Assembly: GCA_003130845.1 (NCBI GenBank)
Contig: QEXW01000062.1
Location: 1-57,225 of the forward strand
Source of the DNA: Anaerolineae bacterium
GTDB taxonomy: Bacteria; Chloroflexota; Anaerolineae; Anaerolineales; Villigracilaceae
DNA length: 57,225 bases
Reading direction: 5' to 3'
Below are positions 34,918 to 43,280 of this stretch, one piece after another (the first letter of the stretch is position 1; each line of letters opens with the position of its first letter). Below the pieces are notes generated by a model. It worked only from the letters and a program-made list of their open reading frames with translations, did no database searches and was not told the DNA's origin. The position numbers and the translations under genes are program-made.

Positions 34918-34920
34918 TGC

Positions 34921-36093
34921 TTAAAGAAGCCCTGCTCCAGCTGATGCTTTGCAAATGTAAATTTCTGGTTGAAGACCTGTTCGGGCCCGATAACCTGCCA
35001 TTAAGGCTTGTGCAAAGGCCGGGGCTTGTTCTTGTGCTACCAGGTTGACTGTACACCCGCCGAAGCCAGCACCGGTCAAGCGGGCGCCATAACATCCAGG
35101 CAGTGATTGTGCAATCTCTACCATCACATCGAGCTCTGGACAGGAGACTTCGTACAAGTCGCGCAGGCTGAGGTGACAGGCGTTCATCAATGCTCCAAAT
35201 CCGTTCACATCTCCAGCGCGCAGAAGTGCAACGGCTTGCTGTGTGCGTTCAATTTCTTCCACGACGTGCCGAGCGCGCTTGTGGGTTTCCTGTGGTAGTT
35301 TGGCGGCGAGACGATTGAAATCGGTCAGACTGACATCACGTAGTGAATGGATGCCGGGTAGCTCGGCCTGTAGCAGTTGCACAGCTTGTTCACAGGCAGC
35401 GCGGCGGTTGTTGTATTCGCCACTGGTCAATTTGCGACGGACGGTTGTATCGGCTACCACAATCGCAACGGTGGGGGGCAAGGCTAGGGTCTCCCATTCC
35501 AGCGAACGGCAGTCTAACCAAAGCAGACGGTCTTCCACACCGCAGGCTGAAGCAAACTGGTCCATAATTCCACAATTGACCCCGACATATTGGTTCTCGG
35601 CACGCTGGCCAAGTTTTGCCAGTTCCATAGGGGTCACCTGCCAGCCGCCCAATTGCTGCCAGGCGACGCCAAAAGCCATTTCTACCGAAGCGGATGAACT
35701 TAGGCCAGAACCGCGTGGCACGTTAGAAGCAAAGACGGCATGCAGAGCGGGTGTTTCTAACCCGGCTTGGCGCAAGGCCCACATCACCCCAGCAGGGTAG
35801 CGCGCCCAATCGGGCAAGGGAGAGCCATCGGGCTGCGTTTTGGCGGCCAGGGTTTGGGGCGTGAAAACTGCTCCTTGGGCAAAATCGGCTGCCCATACGG
35901 TGGTTTGCTCGGTGTGTGCCGGAGCAAATGCCAGGTAGGTAGCACGGTCAATTGCCGCCGGTAAGACAAAGCCGTCGTTGTAATCTACATGCTCACCCAG
36001 CAAATTCACCCGTCCAGGGGCGCGGGCAATATGCAGGGGAGGGTATCCAAACTTTTGCTGAAAAACAGCGTTAACGGTTTCGGCCAGATTCAT
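34921..36093 (-). CDS. galK: Galactokinase (390 aa)
   Basis: Phosphorylates galactose at C1 (Leloir pathway). GHMP-kinase motifs: galactose signature GRVNLLGEHVDYNDGFVLP (about residue 28-46), ATP loop GSGLSSSASVEMAF (about 125), and the C-terminal TGAGFGGCTVNLV (about 345). Length is normal. ATG at 36093 is preceded by AGGTGACT; the GTG within this is a weaker start. No galT or galE is adjacent. The gene is divergent from the GGDEF sensor. Confidence 0.95.
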   Translation of the reverse strand: MNLAETVNAVFQQKFGYPPLHIARAPGRVNLLGEHVDYNDGFVLPAAIDRATYLAFAPAHTEQTTVWAADFAQGAVFTPQTLAAKTQPDGSPLPDWARYPAGVMWALRQAGLETPALHAVFASNVPRGSGLSSSASVEMAFGVAWQQLGGWQVTPMELAKLGQRAENQYVGVNCGIMDQFASACGVEDRLLWLDCRSLEWETLALPPTVAIVVADTTVRRKLTSGEYNNRRAACEQAVQLLQAELPGIHSLRDVSLTDFNRLAAKLPQETHKRARHVVEEIERTQQAVALLRAGDVNGFGALMNACHLSLRDLYEVSCPELDVMVEIAQSLPGCYGARLTGAGFGGCTVNLVAQEQAPAFAQALMAGYRARTGLQPEIYICKASAGAGLL

Positions 36094-36129
36094 AGTCACC
36101 TGAGGTCGCTGAAATGATTATGGCTGTAC

Positions 36130-36135
36130 ATTATA
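36130..36135 (-). promoter_or_regulatory. -10 element of galK
   Basis: TATAAT on the minus strand, 36 bases before the galK ATG; the -35 is not obvious. Confidence 0.5.
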
Positions 36136-36180
36136 GCCGGAAATCGTTTTCTCCTCGCTGCCTGTGGTTGAGCAAATCCA

Positions 36181-36203
36181 AGAGTTTTCCACTAGAAAAC
36201 TCT
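36181..36203. promoter_or_regulatory. Perfect inverted repeat overlapping the -35/spacer region of the GGDEF sensor promoter
   Basis: AGAGTTTTC-CACTA-GAAAACTCT is a perfect 9-bp inverted repeat with a 5-base spacer. It abuts TATAAT at 36205-36210, occupying the place of the -35 hexamer. It could bind an activator that replaces the -35, or a repressor. Confidence 0.55.
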
Positions 36204-36204
36204 G

Positions 36205-36210
36205 TATAAT
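36205..36210 (+). promoter_or_regulatory. -10 element of the propeller/GGDEF gene
   Basis: TATAAT 22 bases before the ATG at 36233, with no normal -35 hexamer because the inverted repeat occupies that position. Confidence 0.6.
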
Positions 36211-36232
36211 CAACACAAGAGATTTGCACTGT

Positions 36233-39200
36233 ATGCCTTTCTTTCGTCTTTTTCGGTGGCTTACGGCAGGGGCATTGATGGTGGCCGTTTTTGTTTTCCC
36301 TGGGCTGGTGATGGCGGGGCCAGGTTCAACTTTGCATGCTCAGGATAGTTCTTTTCGATATGCCCCAGATGCACGTTTTCAACGGTTGACGGTTGAAGAT
36401 GGCTTACCCAGCAGCACCGTTTTGGGTGTGTTACAAGACCGGCAGGGTTTCATTTGGTTTGCAACTGCCGACGGCTTGGCACGCTATGATGGATATGAAT
36501 TCAAAATCTTTCGACATGACTCAGAGAACCCTAACAGTTTGAGTCACAATAATACCTTTGCGATCCTTGAAAGCCGTGATGGGCTGATTTGGGTCGGCAC
36601 AGATCCGGGGGGCTTGAATGTTTATAATCCCAAAACGGGTTTGTTTCAGGTCTATCGCCATAATCCGCAAGACCCAAGCAGTTTGCCGAATGATAGTGTG
36701 TGGGCTTTGTTGGAAGCACAAGATGGCACAATTTGGGTGGGTACGCGGGGCGGCTTGGGTCGTTTAGACCGTAAGACCGGTACTTTTAAAAACTACCATC
36801 ACGATCCGAATAACCCGCGCTCGCTGGCTTGGTCGGTCGTGCAGCGTTTGTATCAAGACCGAAGCGGGACCATTTGGGTTGGGACGCGGCATGGTCTTCA
36901 GCGCTATGACCCGCAAACCGATGACTTCACGACGTTTGCGAATGACCCTGCCAATCCCCAGAGTATTTCGGCCAGTAATGTATGGGCTATTTTGGAAGAT
37001 AAAGAGGGGAATCTTTGGGTAGGTACACGTGGCGGTGGTCTGAATCGTATGGATAGGAAAAAGGGAACGTTTACAGCGTATCGGCACGACCCGATTGCCC
37101 CGAATCGCTTAAGCGATGACCGCATTTGGAATATTTATCAAGATTCGGCTGGGCGATTGTGGATTGCGACAGAAAATGGCGGGTTGAATTTATTCGATGT
37201 TGAGACGGAAACGTTTACCGCTTTTCGTCATAATCCTGTTGACCCCTTTAGTCTAAGCGCCGATGATGTTTTTGCAATCTATGAAGACCGTTCTGGCGTG
37301 CTGTGGGTCACCGGACGAGGGGGTGGGGGTGTCAATCTGTTGTATCCGGCGCTGCAGCGTTTTGGGTGGTATCGGCAAGTTCTGAATACGACCGGCTCGT
37401 TGACGAACAGTAATGTGTATGCAATTTTGCCAGAAGCTGATGTGGTATGGGTGGGTACATTTGGAGGCGGGTTGCACCGCATTGAACGGAAAACCGGCGC
37501 AACAAAAATATATGCCAACATACCCGGCGACCCGCAGAGCCTATCTAGCAATAAGGTGTATCATATTTTTCGTGATAGCGAGGGTGTCTTGTGGGTGGCG
37601 ACTTCGGGCGGTGGGTTGAACCGCCTGGATGAAAAAAAGGGTACATTTACAACCTATAAACTAAATCCGAATGACTCGACGGCGCTGCCGACCAATTTTA
37701 TTACCACAATAGAACAAGCCGGCCCTGGGCAGTTGTGGCTGGGTACGCTAGGCTTGGGGCTGGTTTTATTTGATACCCGGCAAGGGCAAGTTGTTAAGAC
37801 CTACAAAAATGACCCGAATGACCCTTTTAGCTTAGGGGAAGATACGGTGTACGACTTGACGGTTGATTCGCGGGGAAATGTGTGGATGGCTACGGCGCGT
37901 GGCGGCCTGAATCGGCTTGATGCGCAAACAGGCCGTGTTACCCGTTTTCAGAACGACCCTAACAATTCCAATACTATTGCAAGTAACAGCGTCTATGCGC
38001 TGTACCTTGATGAAGCGAATGGCCTGTTGTGGTCTGGCACTGCGGCCGGTTTATGCCGTTTAGAAATCGCGAGTGGGCAATGGCAAAATTATAATAGCCG
38101 CCGAGGTCTTGCCAGTAATACGGTGGTTGGTATTCAGCCCGATGGAACCGGTGGGTTATGGGTTAGCACGACACAAGGGTTGAGCCGTTTTGATGCGGTA
38201 TTGGGCACCTTTCGCAATTATGATGTGCGCGATGGCTTGCAGGGAAATCAATTTAATATTGCCAGCACCGCTCGTACGCCGGATGGCGAGGTATTTTTTG
38301 GTGGTCCGAATGGGGTGAACTTTTTTCATACGGCAGATATTTTCGACAATCCCTACGAGCCACCGGTCGTTTTTACCGGCTTGGAACTGTTTAATGTGCC
38401 TGTGCCTGTTGATGGAAACATCTTGACTCAGCCGATTGAATACACATCTTCTATTACGCTACGGCATGATGAGTCTGTCTTCACCATTCGTTTTGCCGGT
38501 TTGAGTTATCAAAATGCAGCGCGCAACGTCTATCGTTACAAAATGGAAGGGTTTGACAAAACATGGTCACCCCCGAAGACGATTCGGCAGGCCACGTACA
38601 CCAATCTGCCGCCCGGCACGTATACCTTCCTTGTGTACGCCACAAATAACGATGGTCAGTGGACACGCACCCCGGCCCAGTTGCAAATTGTGATTTTGCC
38701 GCCTTGGTGGGAGACTTGGTGGTTTCGAGGCCTTTCTATTCTTTTTGGGCTGGGATTGTTGGCAGGTGGTATACATTGGCGCACCCGCCAGGTGTGGTTG
38801 CTGAATGCCGAGTTGGAAAGGCGAGTGGCAGAACGCACTACAGCGTTACGTCACGAAATTCTGCGCCGGCAGGAAGCGGAGGACCAGCTCACCCAAACGA
38901 ACCAGGCACTACAAGCGAAACTGAACGAAATCATCGAGTTACAAACGCAATTGCGCGAGCAGGCCATTCGTGATGCTCTGACCGGATTGTTTAACCGACA
39001 CCACCTGCCAACGGTCATTTCCAATGAACTGAGTCGTGCGCGACGTGGAAACTATCCGGTGACTTTTATGCTGATTGACCTGGACCACTTCAAAGAAGTT
39101 AACGATCGCTATGGGCATCAGGTGGGTGACCAGGTTTTAGCGAATGCTGGCAAAATGCTTTTGGAGCATATTCGCCAAGAAGATTATGCATTTCGGTATG

Positions 39201-39481
39201 GTGGAGAGGAATTTCTCATCATTTTGCCTGGCACGGCCCCTCAAGATGCCTTGCGCCGCGCCGAACAACTGCGTTCTGGTTTCACTGCGCTGAAGGCGGA
39301 GGCCAACGGGAATACCATTGGGATTACCGCTTCGATTGGCGTTGCGGTTTATCCATTTGATGGGCAAAAGACAGAAGACATTTTGCACTTCGTAGATGCG
39401 GCGCTTTATCAGGCTAAGGGCAGAGGGCGCGACCGTGTTATTCTTTCTCCTAACACGCGCAAGATATTAAAGGCCGATTGA
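36233..39481 (+). CDS. Membrane sensor diguanylate cyclase: Reg_prop propellers, Y_Y_Y, GGDEF (1082 aa)
   Basis: A signal peptide (residues 1-36, ending near TLHAQ) leads to a large extracytoplasmic sensor made of many two-component-propeller repeats (DRQGFIWFATADGLARYDG, DGTIWVGTRGGLGRLDRKTG and so on), enough for two seven-bladed propellers, then a Y_Y_Y domain (YRYKMEGFDKTW, TYTNLPPGTYTF). One membrane helix (about residue 830-850), a coiled coil and a GGDEF domain follow: ALTGLFNRHHL, LIDLDHFKEVND, and RQEDYAFRYGGEEF. The RxxD five residues before GGEEF is an intact inhibitory c-di-GMP site. It should make c-di-GMP in response to an external signal, perhaps a glycan by analogy with hybrid two-component systems. 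Confidence 0.95.
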   Translation: MPFFRLFRWLTAGALMVAVFVFPGLVMAGPGSTLHAQDSSFRYAPDARFQRLTVEDGLPSSTVLGVLQDRQGFIWFATADGLARYDGYEFKIFRHDSENPNSLSHNNTFAILESRDGLIWVGTDPGGLNVYNPKTGLFQVYRHNPQDPSSLPNDSVWALLEAQDGTIWVGTRGGLGRLDRKTGTFKNYHHDPNNPRSLAWSVVQRLYQDRSGTIWVGTRHGLQRYDPQTDDFTTFANDPANPQSISASNVWAILEDKEGNLWVGTRGGGLNRMDRKKGTFTAYRHDPIAPNRLSDDRIWNIYQDSAGRLWIATENGGLNLFDVETETFTAFRHNPVDPFSLSADDVFAIYEDRSGVLWVTGRGGGGVNLLYPALQRFGWYRQVLNTTGSLTNSNVYAILPEADVVWVGTFGGGLHRIERKTGATKIYANIPGDPQSLSSNKVYHIFRDSEGVLWVATSGGGLNRLDEKKGTFTTYKLNPNDSTALPTNFITTIEQAGPGQLWLGTLGLGLVLFDTRQGQVVKTYKNDPNDPFSLGEDTVYDLTVDSRGNVWMATARGGLNRLDAQTGRVTRFQNDPNNSNTIASNSVYALYLDEANGLLWSGTAAGLCRLEIASGQWQNYNSRRGLASNTVVGIQPDGTGGLWVSTTQGLSRFDAVLGTFRNYDVRDGLQGNQFNIASTARTPDGEVFFGGPNGVNFFHTADIFDNPYEPPVVFTGLELFNVPVPVDGNILTQPIEYTSSITLRHDESVFTIRFAGLSYQNAARNVYRYKMEGFDKTWSPPKTIRQATYTNLPPGTYTFLVYATNNDGQWTRTPAQLQIVILPPWWETWWFRGLSILFGLGLLAGGIHWRTRQVWLLNAELERRVAERTTALRHEILRRQEAEDQLTQTNQALQAKLNEIIELQTQLREQAIRDALTGLFNRHHLPTVISNELSRARRGNYPVTFMLIDLDHFKEVNDRYGHQVGDQVLANAGKMLLEHIRQEDYAFRYGGEEFLIILPGTAPQDALRRAEQLRSGFTALKAEANGNTIGITASIGVAVYPFDGQKTEDILHFVDAALYQAKGRGRDRVILSPNTRKILKAD

Positions 39482-39564
39482 TGTTAGAGTAGCCCAAATG
39501 GATGGGGAGCAAAGCGTAACAAGCGGGTTAGAATTTGTACAAACGGAAAGGGCAGAGAAGAATT

Positions 39565-41592
39565 ATGGAACAGGAAAAAAGTTTCTTTACGAATGTGAGC
39601 GGCATTCTCGTGCTAGTATTGGTCTTGGTGTGTTGCTGTTGCTTCACGCTGGCGGCTGGTGGATATGCGTTGTATCAATTGGTTCAACAAATTGAATTGC
39701 CCGATATAGACCAACCGCCTTCCTACGATTTTGAAACCCCTCAGCCTGCACCCGCTACGGCTACGCCGCCGGTGATTCTGCGTCCGAGCGGCGATGAAAT
39801 TTCCAATGACACGCTGGAAACGCTTAAGAATACCCTGGTGCCTGAAAATGACCCGCGAGAGCTGGCTTGCCGTTTTAAGGGGATTTGTAACGTGCCAGAA
39901 ACCTTTGCGCAGGGGCCATTTCGAGTTGGTGATAAGAAGCAATTTTGGGTGATGAATGTACAAACCATTGAGTACCGTCGTCTGACGGCGGTTTTGGCTT
40001 ATCAGACCGATGTCGCTTATTTCTGGGTGGAAGAGGGGGTTCGTTTTAGCCAGAGCGAAGCCAAGGCCTTGGTAGATGCTTTTAGCAAAAAAATGGTGCC
40101 AACCAATCGCGAATTTTTTGGAATGGAACCCTCGCCTGGCGTAGATGGTGACCCTCACATTTATTTGTTGTATGCGCGTGATATTGGCGGAAGCACCGCC
40201 GGGTACTTTTCCTCCTCGGATGCTTTACATCCCCAAGTGAATGAGTATTCTAACGGGCATGAGATGTTTGTGTTTAATGCTGATAATTCACCGCTCAATG
40301 ACAAATATACATATGGTGTGTTGGCACATGAATTTCAGCACATGATTCATTTCGGGCGCGACCGCAACGAAACGTCTTGGTTGAATGAGGGCTTTTCCGA
40401 GCTAGCAGTTTTGCTGAACGACTATTCCACCGGTTTTAAGGATTTGTACTATCTCTCCAGCCCCGATTTGCAACTGACCGATTGGGGAGAAGATGTGGGT
40501 TTGAATGCGCCGTACTATGGTGCCAGTTTTCTGTTTGCAACCTATTTCCTCGAACGATTTGGCGAACAGGCTACGCAAGCCTTGGTGCGCGAAGCAGATA
40601 ACGGGATGGACAGTGTGGACCGCGTTTTGCAGGCGGTTGATGCAAAAGACCCTATCACTGCGCAACCTATCCGCGCCGATGACTTGTTTATGGATTGGGT
40701 GGTGGCAAATTATTTGCAAGATGCTGCGGTAGGTGATGGCCGTTATGACTATCAACTCTATAAGCCTAGTCAAACAGCCAAGGCAACCGAGACATTCGAT
40801 ACTTGCCCGGCAGAATACACGGATACGGTGAATCAATATGGTGTAGATTACATCCGCTTGACTTGCAGTGGGGAATACACTGTGCGGTTTGAGGGCGCAA
40901 CGGTGACTACTCTGTTGCCTGTTGATGCCTACTCTGGAAAATATGCCTTCTGGTCGAACAAGGGCGACGAATCGGATATGACTCTGACCCGGGCGTTTGA
41001 TTTTACAGGCGTTTCTGGTGGCTTGACGCTCTCCTATCGCCTTTGGTATGACATCGAGGAGGGTTGGGATTATGCTTATCTAACCGTTTCTGAAGATGAC
41101 GGTCGGACGTGGAAAATCCTGCAAACACCTTCTGGCACAGCGGATAACCCTGCTGGAAATGCCTATGGTTGGGGCTACACCGGTGCGACCGATGGTTGGA
41201 TTGAGGAAACGATAGATTTGAGCGAATTTGCCGGTAAAAAGGTCCTTGTGCGTTTTGAGTACATCACCGACGCCGCTGTAAACGGCGAGGGATTGATGGT
41301 GGATGATATTTCGATTCCCGAAATCAATTATTTCTCCGATTTTGAAAATGGAAACGATGACTGGCAGGCGCAGGGTTTTGTGCGCGTTGAGAATCGCTTG
41401 CCCCAAACGTTTCGATTGATGTTGATTCGCAAGGGCGATTCAACTACGGTCGAAACGATTACGGTGAATACCGACCAGACCGCCGAAATTACCCTGAATT
41501 TGGGGGACGAGACGCAAGAGGCGATTCTGGTTGTCAGTGGTACGACACGTTTCACACGGGGCGTGGGCAGTTACCGAATAAAAGTGGAGTAA
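39565..41592 (+). CDS. Membrane-anchored zinc metalloprotease, M6/immune-inhibitor-A-like (675 aa)
   Basis: A single N-terminal helix containing LVCCCCFTLAAGG (about residues 10-37) anchors the protein; the rest is extracytoplasmic after a Pro/Thr linker. The active site is YGVLAHEFQHMIHFGRDRNETSWLNEGFSELA: HEFQH provides two zinc His and the catalytic Glu, and the following NEGFSE supplies the third ligand, a gluzincin layout. The C-terminal part has a beta-rich MAM/lectin-like module (TRAFDFTGVSGGLTLSYRLWYDIEEGWDYAYL) as in immune inhibitor A proteins. ATG 39565 has AGAGAAG upstream. Confidence 0.82.
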   Translation: MEQEKSFFTNVSGILVLVLVLVCCCCFTLAAGGYALYQLVQQIELPDIDQPPSYDFETPQPAPATATPPVILRPSGDEISNDTLETLKNTLVPENDPRELACRFKGICNVPETFAQGPFRVGDKKQFWVMNVQTIEYRRLTAVLAYQTDVAYFWVEEGVRFSQSEAKALVDAFSKKMVPTNREFFGMEPSPGVDGDPHIYLLYARDIGGSTAGYFSSSDALHPQVNEYSNGHEMFVFNADNSPLNDKYTYGVLAHEFQHMIHFGRDRNETSWLNEGFSELAVLLNDYSTGFKDLYYLSSPDLQLTDWGEDVGLNAPYYGASFLFATYFLERFGEQATQALVREADNGMDSVDRVLQAVDAKDPITAQPIRADDLFMDWVVANYLQDAAVGDGRYDYQLYKPSQTAKATETFDTCPAEYTDTVNQYGVDYIRLTCSGEYTVRFEGATVTTLLPVDAYSGKYAFWSNKGDESDMTLTRAFDFTGVSGGLTLSYRLWYDIEEGWDYAYLTVSEDDGRTWKILQTPSGTADNPAGNAYGWGYTGATDGWIEETIDLSEFAGKKVLVRFEYITDAAVNGEGLMVDDISIPEINYFSDFENGNDDWQAQGFVRVENRLPQTFRLMLIRKGDSTTVETITVNTDQTAEITLNLGDETQEAILVVSGTTRFTRGVGSYRIKVE

Positions 41593-41599
41593 CACCTCT

Positions 41600-41639
41600 C
41601 AGGTGACGGTCAGCAAGAGATGACCGTCACCTGTTTTTT
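41600..41639 (+). terminator. Intrinsic terminator of the metalloprotease gene (GGTGAC/GTCACC family)
   Basis: CAGGTGACGGTCA (41600-41612) and TGACCGTCACCTG (41621-41633) make a perfect 13-bp stem with an 8-base loop and six T. Confidence 0.93.
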
Positions 41640-41723
41640 GGCTGAGATAAAATCGGGTTGTAGAAGGGCTGGTTTTGGTAGATAATTGCAATATCCATCT
41701 CATCGTGTTTTTGTAGGCAGCCC

Positions 41724-43217
41724 ATGTTCACCGTTCAAAACTTTCAACTTTTTCAGAACAACCAACCTGTTCGGTTTGTTAAATCGCCGAATGTAGATGT
41801 TTCGTTGCAAGAACGGCGGTTTGTGGTGATGCATTACACGGGTGGGGCGAGTTTTGCTTCTTCGGTGACTTGGTTGGCTTCACGCAGCAGCGGTGTTTCA
41901 GCACATCTGGTGATTGGCCGAAATGGTGAAGTGGCGCAATTGGTGCCATTTAATTTGCGCGCTTGGCATGCCGGTACTAGCCAGTGGAAAGGCTATACTG
42001 GCTTGAACAATTATTCGATTGGTATTGAGTTGGATAACGCAGGGTTGATGAAGCGTGTGGCTAACCGGTGGGTTTCGACTTTTGGGCAGGTGTATCCCGA
42101 CTCTGATGTGTTGGCGGCTCCGCACAAATCGACTCCGAATGTGGTGTATGGTTGGCACAAATATACCGAGGTGCAACTGCAAACTGCTGCGCAAGTGGTG
42201 GCTGCTTTGGTTAAGGCGTATGGCATTCAGGAAATTTTGGGGCATGATGATATTGCTGCAGGTCGCAAATGGGACCCTGGGCCGGCTTTTCCTATGGAGC
42301 AATTTCGCCAACAAGTGGCTGCTTTGGTCGGTGAACAGGTAGGTAGTCCTTTACCCGGCGGCGATGTCCCTATCGTGGTTGAACCCGTGCAGCCGAGGCT
42401 GTTCAGCCGTTATCGAGTACAAAACCTTGAGAGCGGGCAGGTAGCAGAGTACACCTGGGGTTCATCGTTTCAGCCGGTTGCGCTTTTGCCGGTGCCTTAT
42501 GTCTCTCAATTGGGGCCAGGAGCCGAGGCGCGGCGCAACGACTGCGGAGCGGCTGCGGCTATTATGCTGTTTAAGGCCTATCTTCCCAATTTTCAAATGA
42601 CGCCCGATGAATTTTATACCCGCTTCGCTATCCCCGGGCGTGACCCTTATTTGAGTGTGAATCAGTTGCGTAACGCCTTGGGCAGTTTGGGCGTGTTAAC
42701 CGATTTTCGGGCAGGCTTGACAATGCAAGATTTGTTCAATTTTTTGGTGGCCGGCAAACCAACGATTGTCTTGTTGCGTTACAAGGTGTTTGAAGATGCT
42801 GGTTTGACAGAAAGACCTTTTGAAGGGCCACATTTTGCTGTGCTTGTTGGCATGGATATTCGCTATGTTTATCTGCATGACCCGCTGTATGCTTCTGCTT
42901 CGCAAGGCGAGGCCCATCCCTATCCGCTTGAGTTGTTTTGGCGCGCTTGGAAGGAGGTGGCGACCGACCCCCAAGTTCCTAATCCGGAGCGTTCGGCCAT
43001 TATTCCTGTTGCTCCGATTGGTTCGAAACCCAGTCGCCGGGTGCGGGTGAATGCCCCGGCGCTGAACGTGCGTGAAGGACCTGGCGTTAATCATCGCATT
43101 GTGGGAACGCTAAAACTCAATGAAACGGTTGAAATTCAGCGGGAAGTGAATGGTTGGGGTGAAATGAGCCCAAATCGCTGGGTGATGTTGAGTTATACTG
43201 TGCCAGTAGCGCCTTAA
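41724..43217 (+). CDS. N-acetylmuramoyl-L-alanine amidase with C39-like peptidase and SH3 domains (497 aa)
   Basis: Residues about 30-195 are an Amidase_2 domain: FVVMHYTGGASF (zinc His), HLVIGRNGEVAQLVPF, NYSIGIELDN and LGHDDIAAGRKWDPGPAFP (second zinc His and catalytic Lys/Asp). Residues about 250-430 match a C39-like cysteine peptidase fold (VPYVSQLGPG, NDCGAAAAIMLFKAY, EGPHFAVLVGMD, YLHDP). A bacterial SH3 domain ends the chain (ALNVREGPGVNHRIVGTLKL). No signal peptide or membrane helix is present, which is odd for a peptidoglycan hydrolase. A phage-endolysin-like or export-by-other-route role is possible. The ribosome binding site is weak. Confidence 0.88.
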   Translation: MFTVQNFQLFQNNQPVRFVKSPNVDVSLQERRFVVMHYTGGASFASSVTWLASRSSGVSAHLVIGRNGEVAQLVPFNLRAWHAGTSQWKGYTGLNNYSIGIELDNAGLMKRVANRWVSTFGQVYPDSDVLAAPHKSTPNVVYGWHKYTEVQLQTAAQVVAALVKAYGIQEILGHDDIAAGRKWDPGPAFPMEQFRQQVAALVGEQVGSPLPGGDVPIVVEPVQPRLFSRYRVQNLESGQVAEYTWGSSFQPVALLPVPYVSQLGPGAEARRNDCGAAAAIMLFKAYLPNFQMTPDEFYTRFAIPGRDPYLSVNQLRNALGSLGVLTDFRAGLTMQDLFNFLVAGKPTIVLLRYKVFEDAGLTERPFEGPHFAVLVGMDIRYVYLHDPLYASASQGEAHPYPLELFWRAWKEVATDPQVPNPERSAIIPVAPIGSKPSRRVRVNAPALNVREGPGVNHRIVGTLKLNETVEIQREVNGWGEMSPNRWVMLSYTVPVAP

Positions 43218-43225
43218 AAATGGTG

Positions 43226-43254
43226 TTGACTAGACATTTTTCCCCGTGTAAAAT
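43226..43254 (+). promoter_or_regulatory. Promoter of the purine operon
   Basis: TTGACT (43226-43231), 17-base spacer, TAAAAT (43249-43254). Transcription would start about 20 bases before purL, leaving no room for a riboswitch. No PurR-like palindrome was seen. Confidence 0.75.
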
Positions 43255-43280
43255 CACGTCATCTTTCCCAAAGGTGAAAC

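Noticed and set aside
43255-43280. Purine or PRPP riboswitch before purL
   Set aside because: The promoter leaves only about 20 bases of leader, too short for any known aptamer.
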